Shown piece by piece: positions 1 to 4,866 of a stretch of 6,324 nt of DNA; positions within the stretch are counted from its first letter, which is position 1; the number at the start of each line of letters is the position of its first letter. Under the pieces are notes generated by a model. That model was not told where the DNA came from, made no database searches, and saw only the letters and a program-made list of their open reading frames with translations. Position numbers and translations under genes: made by a program. The DNA is from Deltaproteobacteria bacterium (GTDB lineage: Bacteria; DRYD01), in NCBI GenBank assembly GCA_028276365.1, contig JAPYWL010000061.1, positions 1 to 6,324 on the forward strand. Direction: 5' to 3'.

Positions 1-284
1 ATTGTATTATAAAAGAAAATGTTAATGTAGGTGCTGGTGTTGTTTTAGCTAATTATGATGGAGTAAATAAATACCAAACTATTATAGAATCCAATTCTTT
101 TATTGGTTCTAATTCTACAATAATAGCTCCAAGAACAATTGGTAGTAATGCTTATATAGGTGCAGGTAGTGTTGTTACTAAAGATGTTGAAAGTAATACA
201 GTTGTTTTTGGTAATCCTGCTAAGTTCTATACTACTACTGAAAATCTAAAATTAAAAAAGTTTTCAAAAAATACAGTTGTTTAA
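1..284 (+). CDS. glmU: GlmU, C-terminal end (partial): UDP-GlcNAc pyrophosphorylase / GlcN-1-P acetyltransferase
   Basis: Only the last 93 residues are present; the reading frame enters at base 3 and ends at TAA 282-284. The fragment is a left-handed beta-helix of hexapeptide repeats. It carries the GlmU acetyltransferase signature NVGAG...NYDGVNK near its start, followed by FIGSNS, IIAP, TIG and [12 protein letters not shown] repeats. GlmU is cytoplasmic and makes UDP-N-acetylglucosamine for peptidoglycan and surface glycans in two steps; this part belongs to the acetyl transfer step. The family motif TITCNYDG reads VVLANYDG here, but the N-Y-D-G-x-N-K core is kept. The tail has GNPAK, more typical of small sugar O-acetyltransferases, then a Lys-rich end. 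The downstream prs gene supports GlmU, since glmU (gcaD)-prs is a common Firmicutes pair. Another hexapeptide acetyltransferase is the less likely alternative. Confidence 0.87.
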   Translation, partial: CIIKENVNVGAGVVLANYDGVNKYQTIIESNSFIGSNSTIIAPRTIGSNAYIGAGSVVTKDVESNTVVFGNPAKFYTTTENLKLKKFSKNTVV

Positions 285-316
285 AAAAATTTAGAAAGTA
301 TGTAAATAGTAGTGTA

Positions 317-344
317 TAAATTCCTTATTAAAGGGGGGAATTTA
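317..344 (+). promoter_or_regulatory. Hairpin covering the prs ribosome binding site
   Basis: TAAATTCC (317-324) is the exact reverse complement of GGAATTTA (337-344). Two further T-G wobble pairs (325-336 and 326-335) can lengthen the stem to ten pairs around an eight-base loop. The 3' arm takes in four of the six G of the prs ribosome binding site and ends one base before the GTG start. Folding would hide the site in a transcript reading through from glmU. The pairing is visible in the sequence; a regulatory role is inference. Confidence 0.45.
331..340 (+). promoter_or_regulatory. prs ribosome binding site (AAGGGGGGAA)
   Basis: AAGGGGG can pair with the CCUCCUU end of 16S rRNA with one G-U wobble. 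It lies seven bases before the GTG at 346 and fixes that codon as the start. The same A-rich/G6/A-rich design precedes the nitroreductase gene on the other strand, so it appears to be this genome's strong ribosome binding site. Confidence 0.75.
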
Positions 345-345
345 A

Positions 346-1347
346 GTGCTTAGAAGTGAGAAATTACATGAAGAATTAAATACAAAATCTATTTTTTCTA
401 ATATAGTCCTAATAAGTGGGAACTCTAATATATCTTTAGCTAAAAAAATTTCTGAGCATTTAAATATTCCTATTGCTGATAGTATAATAAGTAGGTTTTC
501 TGATGGTGAAGTTAGGGTTAAGATCTTAGAAAATGTTAGGGGTAAGGATGCTTTTATTATTCAATCTACGTGCCCACCTGTAAATGATAATTTAATGGAA
601 TTATTGGTTATAATAGATGCGGTTAAGCGTGCTTCTGCATCTACTATTACTGCTATTATCCCCTATTTTGGGTATGCTAAGCAGGAGAAAAAAGTGGGCG
701 GTAGGGAACCTATCACTGCTAAATTAGTAGCTAATTTATTAACAGTTGCTGGAGCTAATAGGGTTGTTACCATAGAACTCCATGCACCTGCTATTCAAGG
801 ATTCTTTGATATACCTGTTGATAATTTACACGCTAATAATATCCTAATAAAGGCTTTAAAAGATAATAATATATTAAATCAAGATTTATCAGAGTTTGTA
901 GTATTAGCACCCGATGCTGGTAGTGTTATTAGATCTAGAGTATTTGCAGAGAAAATAGGAATACCTATTGCTGTTATGTTTAAAAGAAGACCTGATATTG
1001 AAGAAGTTGAATCTATGGAAATTGTGGGTGATATTTCCAATAAAAAAGTAATAATAGTAGATGATATGATATCTACTGCTAAGACTCTTATAAAAGCTGC
1101 TAATAAGATAATGAATTTAGGAGCTAAAGAGGTTTATGCAGTTGCTGTACATCCTGTTTTTGTTTCTAATGCTATTAATCTTATTGAAGAATCTCCTATT
1201 AAAAAAATTATAGTTACTGATACTATTCCACTTAAAGATGAATTAAAAAATAGTGGCAAAATAATTCAGGTCAGTGTTTCTGAGTTATTAGCAGAAGTTA
1301 TTAAAAGAATTTACCTAAGAAAATCTATAAGTGAATTATTTGATTAA
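346..1347 (+). CDS. prs: Ribose-phosphate pyrophosphokinase (PRPP synthase)
   Basis: Cytoplasmic enzyme that transfers pyrophosphate from ATP to ribose 5-phosphate, making PRPP for purine, pyrimidine, histidine, tryptophan and NAD synthesis. At 333 residues it is slightly longer than the usual 315 or so because of about 15 extra N-terminal residues. Visible family motifs in order: FSDGE (51-55), PPVNDNLMELL (77-87), the ATP loop YAKQEKK (110-116) and GGREP (118-122), the metal/ATP histidine in ELHAPAIQGFF (His146), and the PRPP-binding loop VDDMISTAKTL (238-248). It ends SISELFD, like Clostridia/Bacilli enzymes. The start is GTG with a strong ribosome binding site. The loop is unusual: class I enzymes have D-T-[AG]-G-T where this has S-T-A-K-T. 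It lies 61 bases after glmU and 37 before rapZ, so a glmU-prs-rapZ transcript is likely. Family assignment is certain; the effect of the altered loop is unknown. Confidence 0.97.
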   Translation: MLRSEKLHEELNTKSIFSNIVLISGNSNISLAKKISEHLNIPIADSIISRFSDGEVRVKILENVRGKDAFIIQSTCPPVNDNLMELLVIIDAVKRASASTITAIIPYFGYAKQEKKVGGREPITAKLVANLLTVAGANRVVTIELHAPAIQGFFDIPVDNLHANNILIKALKDNNILNQDLSEFVVLAPDAGSVIRSRVFAEKIGIPIAVMFKRRPDIEEVESMEIVGDISNKKVIIVDDMISTAKTLIKAANKIMNLGAKEVYAVAVHPVFVSNAINLIEESPIKKIIVTDTIPLKDELKNSGKIIQVSVSELLAEVIKRIYLRKSISELFD

Positions 1348-1351
1348 AATA

Positions 1352-1390
1352 TTTGATTAAATAAATGTAAATAAATGTAAATAGATGATA
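1352..1390 (+). repeat. Short tandem repeats with AUG-UAA units before rapZ
   Basis: The 10-base unit ATAAATGTAA occurs exactly twice in tandem (1361-1370, 1371-1380). A degenerate third copy, ATAGATGATA (1381-1390), contains the rapZ start. Each exact copy holds an ATG directly followed by TAA (1365-1370, 1375-1380), so three ATGs are spaced ten bases apart and only the last opens the gene. Just before, TTTGATTAA occurs at 1339-1347 (the prs end) and again at 1352-1360. No Shine-Dalgarno sequence is visible here. The repeats are seen directly; any role in initiation is inference. Confidence 0.6.
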
Positions 1391-2239
1391 GTATTTATAA
1401 CAGGGATCTCAGGATCAGGTAAAAATACTGCACTTAAGATCTTAGAAGATAATTCTTTCTTTTGTATAGATAATCTCCCTATTCAATTAATCCCTAAATT
1501 TTTAGAAATTATATCTTTTACTAATATTAAAGATATAGCTTTAACTATAGATGTTAGATTAAAAGATTTTTTCTTTAATAATTTTGAGCAAAATTTAAAT
1601 GAATTTTTTTTAATATTAAAGCAATACGATGCTAAATTAGTTTTTCTAGATTGTAAAGATGAGATATTACTAAACAGATTTAAAGCTAATAGAAGAAATC
1701 ATCCTTTATCTGTTAATAACCCATTAGAAGGTATTGCTAAGGAAAGAGAATTAATGAAAATTCTAAAAGATAAAGCTCATTTTTATATAGATACTTCTTT
1801 TTTTACCCCTTATGACTTAAGGAATACTATCTTAGCTTTGTTAAATTTACTACCTAATGTTGATCTTACAATTAAATTAATATCTTTTGGTTTTAAGTAT
1901 GGATTGGTTAATGCTGATATTATTTTAGATGTAAGATTACTAAAGAATCCTTTTTATATAGATGAACTTTCTAATAAAACTGGTCTTGATTTAGAAGTAC
2001 AAAGTTACCTACTTAATGATAATCTTACTTTGGAATTTATTAATAAAACTTATAATTATTTAGAGTTTTTTGTAGCAAATTATTTGGGTAAAGTAAAAAA
2101 TATATTAGAAATTGGTGTAGGTTGTACAGGGGGAAAGCATAGATCTGTTTTTGTTGTGGAGTATCTTTATAATTTATTATCTCAAAATATCCCTAATATT
2201 AACATTTTAAAAGAACATAGAGATATATCTAAAAATTAA
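1385..2239 (+). CDS. rapZ: RapZ/YvcJ family nucleotide-binding protein
   Basis: At 284 residues it matches the family length. The N-terminal P-loop domain has the Walker A motif GISGSGKNT (7-15), the family block CIDNLP (27-32), IDVR (55-58) and RRNHPLS (103-109). The C-terminal domain has SFGFKYG (167-173), DVRLLKNPFY (182-191), TGLD (199-202) and the hallmark GCTGGKHRS (246-254). In E. coli, RapZ senses glucosamine-6-phosphate through the C-terminal domain and steers small RNAs that control GlmS; the Bacillus relative YvcJ binds and hydrolyses nucleotides. Which role applies here cannot be told from sequence. Walker A residue 14 is Asn where Ser/Thr normally binds Mg2+, although Thr15 follows. 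The rapZ-yvcK-whiA neighbourhood common in Firmicutes is absent; it instead follows prs. No Shine-Dalgarno precedes the ATG, which was chosen because the protein starts normally there (MIVFITGISG). Confidence 0.95.
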   Translation: MIVFITGISGSGKNTALKILEDNSFFCIDNLPIQLIPKFLEIISFTNIKDIALTIDVRLKDFFFNNFEQNLNEFFLILKQYDAKLVFLDCKDEILLNRFKANRRNHPLSVNNPLEGIAKERELMKILKDKAHFYIDTSFFTPYDLRNTILALLNLLPNVDLTIKLISFGFKYGLVNADIILDVRLLKNPFYIDELSNKTGLDLEVQSYLLNDNLTLEFINKTYNYLEFFVANYLGKVKNILEIGVGCTGGKHRSVFVVEYLYNLLSQNIPNINILKEHRDISKN

Positions 2240-2271
2240 AAAACAAAAAAATGAATAGAAAAACTATTCAT
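2238..2271 (-). terminator. Rho-independent terminator of the nitroreductase gene
   Basis: ATGAATAG (2251-2258) and CTATTCAT (2264-2271) form a perfect 8-bp stem with a five-base loop. Read on the minus strand the hairpin follows the nitroreductase stop by one base and is followed by T6-G-T6 (2250 down to 2238), a good U tail. On the plus strand it follows the rapZ stop but lacks a U tail, so it would terminate rapZ poorly, if at all. Confidence 0.75.
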
Positions 2272-2272
2272 A

Positions 2273-2896
2273 TTAAATGATTTTTCCGAAATCACTAAAT
2301 GGGAATCTAATGCCTCTAGGTAGTAAGTTTTTAGTAGGATCTTTATATCCTATTGCTATTATCATTGGTATTTCTTTGTAATCTTCTATATTTAGGAATT
2401 CTCTTAATAGTTGTTCATTAAATCCTTCTATTGCGTGTGTTTCTAAACCAAAGAATCTGGCTATAGTCATTATATTCATAGCAAATAAAGAAGTATCTCT
2501 AACTGCTCTCATTTTAGCATTAATACTATAAAAATTAGCTATTAGATTTTTATCTACGCTTATATTATAACCTTTGGATTTAGCATCATTTATGACTTTT
2601 TCTATATTATTTATAGCTCTTTTATAATTAGCTATTACTACTATATTTGCACTCGCATCTTGTATTTTCTCTTGATTAAAACAAATTTCTCTTAATTTGA
2701 TTTTATTTTCTTTACTTTTTACTATTATTACTTCCCAGGGTTGGAGGTTGTAACTTGATGGTGCTAATGAAGCTAACTCTATTATTTTTATTAGTAATTC
2801 ATCATCTACTTCTTTTGTTTTATCAAAAAAAGTTATTGACCTTCTTTCTAATATTAATTTTAAACATTCATTTACTTCTAAAGATTTTTCTGACAT
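2273..2896 (-). CDS. Nitroreductase family protein (FMN-dependent)
   Basis: A 207-residue protein, normal for the nitroreductase superfamily of homodimeric cytoplasmic FMN enzymes that reduce nitro compounds, quinones, flavins or related substrates with NAD(P)H. Visible markers: the N-terminal flavin-phosphate motif ERRSITFF (17-24), the signature APSSYNLQPWEV (45-56), an Arg-containing segment AVRDTSLFAMNIM (131-143), the FMN-side motif AIEGFN (155-160), and the C-terminal IAIGYKDP (180-187) followed by RFPFSDFGKII. The physiological substrate cannot be predicted. The gene lies alone on the minus strand between rapZ and the Fe-S scaffold, with its own ribosome binding site and terminator, so it is probably monocistronic. 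The ATG start is supported by the G6 ribosome binding site eight bases upstream. No truncation or missing core motif is apparent. Confidence 0.93.
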   Translation of the reverse strand: MSEKSLEVNECLKLILERRSITFFDKTKEVDDELLIKIIELASLAPSSYNLQPWEVIIVKSKENKIKLREICFNQEKIQDASANIVVIANYKRAINNIEKVINDAKSKGYNISVDKNLIANFYSINAKMRAVRDTSLFAMNIMTIARFFGLETHAIEGFNEQLLREFLNIEDYKEIPMIIAIGYKDPTKNLLPRGIRFPFSDFGKII

Positions 2897-2900
2897 TTAA

Positions 2901-2913
2901 TTTTCCCCCCTTT
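2901..2913 (-). promoter_or_regulatory. Nitroreductase ribosome binding site (AAAGGGGGGAAAA)
   Basis: Read on the minus strand, GGGGGG (2910 down to 2905) is flanked by A runs and lies eight bases before the ATG at 2896. It is nearly the same as the prs site, with AAGGGGG able to pair to the 16S rRNA tail through one wobble. It decides the start of this gene. Confidence 0.7.
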
Positions 2914-3036
2914 TTTTATAAATTATTCTACATCTTTTTTATAACAATTTACTCTTTTAATTAGATTCTTTTTTCATAGTATTTAACCTTTTTAATTGGA
3001 ATTATTTAATATTTTTAGTCTTAATTTTAAAGGAAT

Positions 3037-3063
3037 TTGTGATCTTTAGGAGAACTCTATAAA
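3037..3063 (+). promoter_or_regulatory. Possible promoter for the Fe-S scaffold gene
   Basis: TATAAA (3058-3063) is one mismatch from a -10 consensus and TTGTGA (3037-3042) matches a -35 at four of six positions. The spacing is 15 bases, shorter than ideal. It would give a leader of about 65 bases containing a weak inverted repeat (TTCTAA 3080-3085 with TTAGAA 3097-3102). In DNA this A+T-rich such matches arise easily by chance. Confidence 0.25.
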
Positions 3064-3120
3064 AGAAATTGTTTTTATGTTCTAAGCTAATTATCTTTAG
3101 AATTTTATCATAAATAATTT

Positions 3121-3134
3121 TATTATAAATTTTT
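3121..3134 (+). promoter_or_regulatory. Possible leaderless-type promoter directly before the Fe-S scaffold start
   Basis: TATTATAAAT (3121-3130) contains -10-like hexamers (TATTAT, TATAAA) only a few bases before the ATG at 3135, and no Shine-Dalgarno sequence is present. An in-frame TAA at 3126-3128 rules out a more distant upstream start. Transcription from this element would begin at or next to the ATG. The base composition makes the match weak evidence, and no good -35 is seen. Confidence 0.25.
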
Positions 3135-3518
3135 ATGAGTAAATACTCAATAGAGGATATAATAGAATTAGCTAATGATGGAACTTATAGGAAGGAATTG
3201 GATAATTTTGATGTAGTAGTTGAGGGAGGAAATCCTGGGTGTGGGGATATTGTTAAAATATATCTAAAAGTTGATGATAATCAAATAGTTAAGGCGAGTT
3301 TTATAGGTAGTGGTTGTACTATTAGTCAAGCATCTGCTAACTTATTGATCTATCATATTAATAGCAAAAAGATAAATGAAATAGAAAATTTAGGTATAGA
3401 TTTTATAAAACAAGAGTTAGGAGAACAATTTTATTTATTAAGACCTAATTGTGCATCCTTAGCTATTAGTGTTCTTAAAGCTGCTATTAAAAAATACTAT
3501 AGAATTAAAAATGTTTAA
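3135..3518 (+). CDS. NifU/IscU/SufU-type Fe-S cluster assembly scaffold protein
   Basis: A 127-residue cytoplasmic scaffold on which Fe-S clusters are built from iron and cysteine-derived sulfur before transfer to target proteins. The three ligand cysteines are in place: GGNPGCGD (Cys36, with conserved Asp38), GSGCTISQAS (Cys61) and RPNCASLAISVLKAAI (Cys106). The 45-residue step from Cys61 to Cys106 matches IscU rather than Firmicutes SufU, which has an insertion of about 18 residues. IscU's His before the last Cys is Asn105 here, and its LPPVK chaperone-binding motif is replaced by YLLRP, so this is neither a classical IscU nor SufU. No cysteine desulfurase (nifS/sufS), sufB or hscA lies beside it. 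Its end overlaps the flippase start by eight bases, which suggests co-transcription. The ATG is the only reasonable start; no Shine-Dalgarno is seen. Family is firm, precise subtype uncertain. Confidence 0.9.
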   Translation: MSKYSIEDIIELANDGTYRKELDNFDVVVEGGNPGCGDIVKIYLKVDDNQIVKASFIGSGCTISQASANLLIYHINSKKINEIENLGIDFIKQELGEQFYLLRPNCASLAISVLKAAIKKYYRIKNV

Positions 3519-4023
3519 CATCTTTCTAAAATATATTAATAGAATTTTACAATCAAATTTGTTTAAATTAACCTCTATATATACGGTTTCTAATATTATT
3601 AATGTTTCTATTCCTTTTTTATTATTACCTATTTTAACAAGATATTTAACTCCTTATGATTATGGGATATTGTCGATGTATGCTACATTATATAGTTTTT
3701 TTATTCAATTAGCTGCTTTCTCTACTTTTTCTTTTCCTTTTAATATTTGGTTTAAAGAAGATATTTTGAAAATAAAAAAAATCAATTTTAATGTTATGTT
3801 GTTGAATTTTTTATCTTTTTTTGTTATATTATTTATTTTATATATTTTAAAGGATCTGATTTTTTTTTATAGTAAATTAACTTTTATATGGTTATTTATA
3901 ATGGCTATTAATATACTTTTTGATAGTGCTATAGGTTTTGTTACTAATATATATAGGATGGAGGATAAGGTTTGGAACTTTGTTTATTTTAATATTTTTA
4001 GAAGCTTCTTAGTTTTTTTTTAG
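3511..4023 (+). CDS. Flippase N-terminal part (170 residues)
   Basis: Without slippage this is the whole product. It begins MFNIFLKYIN and has the diagnostic first-helix region of polysaccharide flippases, LLLPILTRYLTPYDYGILSMY (about residues 37-57), followed by several hydrophobic helices up to FRSFLVFF at the T run. The ATG at 3511 was chosen because it gives the normal family N-terminus; it overlaps the last eight bases of the Fe-S scaffold gene, and the open frame further upstream lies inside that gene's coding sequence. No Shine-Dalgarno is present, so translational coupling to the scaffold gene is likely. A protein ending here would have only part of the transmembrane bundle and would not be expected to work. 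Confidence 0.7.
   Translation: MFNIFLKYINRILQSNLFKLTSIYTVSNIINVSIPFLLLPILTRYLTPYDYGILSMYATLYSFFIQLAAFSTFSFPFNIWFKEDILKIKKINFNVMLLNFLSFFVILFILYILKDLIFFYSKLTFIWLFIMAINILFDSAIGFVTNIYRMEDKVWNFVYFNIFRSFLVFF
4013..4021 (+). other. T9 slippage site at the flippase frameshift
   Basis: Nine T follow G4012 and precede AG. In the first frame the codons are GTT TTT TTT TAG, so the run includes T-TTT-TTT (4014-4020), a homopolymeric form of the X-XXY-YYZ slippery heptamer, followed at once by a stop codon. Slipping back one base enters the frame that completes the protein. One added U by RNA polymerase slippage would do the same. A downstream stimulatory structure is not obvious. Confidence 0.55.
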
Positions 4024-4043
4024 TTATTTTATTTGTTGTAGTT

Positions 4044-4826
4044 TTGGGTTATAAATGGGAGGGTAGGGTATTAGCTCAAGTTTTTGTTAGTGTTATTTTT
4101 GGAATTATTTCTATTTATATTATATTTAAAAAATGGATTTTTTTTGAAGTAAAGGGAGATTATATTATACAGCTTCTTAAGTTTGGTATACCTCTGATTT
4201 TTTTTTCTATTTTCTACTTACTTATGTTTCATATTAATAGATTTATAGTAGCCAAATTTTTATCGTTAGAGGACTTGGGAATTCTAAATGTTAGTATTCA
4301 GTTAGGAGGTTTTATTGATTTAATAGCTTCTTCTTTTAATATTGCTTTTTTGCCTTGGATTTATAAAAATTTATCCAATATTGATAAGTTGCTAAGAGAT
4401 AATTTAAGTATTGCTTTAGATCTAAAAAGACGAATAGTTAAAATTATTTACTTATACGTTTTTAGTTTGTTCTTTATTTCATTAATAGTGTATTTTGTTT
4501 TTATTTTTATAATGAAATATTTTTTAGGACCTAGTTTTCATAAGGCTATTGAATTTTTACTAATTATTATTTTTGCATTTTACTTTAAAGCTTTATATTA
4601 TATTTTCTCTTATTTTATAGTATATACTGAAAAAACTATTATTTTAACTATTATAACAGTTATAACTGCTATTTTTAGTATCTTTTTAAGTTATTATTTA
4701 GTAATGTTTTTTGGAATCTGGGGAGCTGTTTATTCATTCTTTTTTACTTTTTTTATTTACTTTCTTATTACTTTCTTATTTACTATTAAAATCTATAAAT
4801 TACCTTGGTTTACAATAAAAACCTAA
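4044..4826 (+). CDS. Flippase C-terminal part
   Basis: This frame is open from the T run (sense from 4020) to TAA 4824-4826. The first possible start codon used here, TTG 4044, falls inside a conserved segment (VVVLGYKWEGR), has no ribosome binding site, and is unlikely to be a real start. The sequence has the second-half flippase pattern: LLKFGIPLIFF...NRFIVAKFLSLEDLGIL (a helix, then the conserved Arg loop), FLPWIYK, then four or five strongly hydrophobic helices including IITVITAIFSIFL and FFGIWGAVYSFFF. It is therefore the distal half of the preceding gene and not an independent protein. The next gene starts 40 bases later. Confidence 0.7.
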   Translation: MGYKWEGRVLAQVFVSVIFGIISIYIIFKKWIFFEVKGDYIIQLLKFGIPLIFFSIFYLLMFHINRFIVAKFLSLEDLGILNVSIQLGGFIDLIASSFNIAFLPWIYKNLSNIDKLLRDNLSIALDLKRRIVKIIYLYVFSLFFISLIVYFVFIFIMKYFLGPSFHKAIEFLLIIIFAFYFKALYYIFSYFIVYTEKTIILTIITVITAIFSIFLSYYLVMFFGIWGAVYSFFFTFFIYFLITFLFTIKIYKLPWFTIKT

Positions 4827-4866
4827 AAAAATTAGGAAAATTTTATTTAATGTAGAATTTTATTAT

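Larger units (their letters stand above)
3511..4826 (+). pseudogene. Wzx-like polysaccharide flippase gene, split by an apparent -1 frameshift (pseudogene or recoded)
   Basis: Read as one gene this encodes about 438 residues, the usual size of Wzx/MATE-like polysaccharide flippases, which move lipid-linked oligosaccharides across the inner membrane for capsule, O-antigen or related surface glycans. The first frame (3511-4023) stops at TAG 4021-4023 directly after a run of nine T; the other frame continues without a stop from the run to TAA 4824-4826. Moving back one base on the run gives ...SFLVFF-LVILFVVVLGYKWEGR..., a natural Wzx helix and loop, so the halves clearly belong together. The TAG is the only gene-ending codon in the window that is not TAA. 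Four explanations remain open: a one-T deletion inactivating the gene, a sequencing error, phase variation, or slippage that yields full-length protein. No glycosyltransferase or polymerase genes are adjacent. Confidence 0.8.

Noticed and set aside
2755-2964. Open frame of 69 codons on the plus strand, very rich in Leu and Phe.
   Set aside because: It lies mostly antisense to the nitroreductase gene, has no ribosome binding site, and its composition is what A+T-rich antisense frames produce.
3069-3113. Short leader frame starting TTG at 3069, with AGGAGAA at 3048-3054 as a possible ribosome binding site.
   Set aside because: The spacing is 14 bases, the start is TTG, and the short peptide shows no informative residues.
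3469-3510. Upstream extension of the flippase frame by 14 codons.
   Set aside because: It lies wholly within the Fe-S scaffold coding sequence, and the ATG at 3511 gives the normal flippase N-terminus.
4021-4043. Stop codon reassignment (TAG read as sense) as an explanation for the flippase break.
   Set aside because: Continuing in the first frame meets another TAG at 4039-4041 and loses similarity to the family, while the other frame keeps it from the T run onward.
4822-4836. CCTAA/TTAGG inverted repeat with an A5 loop at the flippase stop, considered as a terminator.
   Set aside because: The stem is only five pairs and is followed by AAAATTTTATTT without a clean U tract; too weak in this composition.
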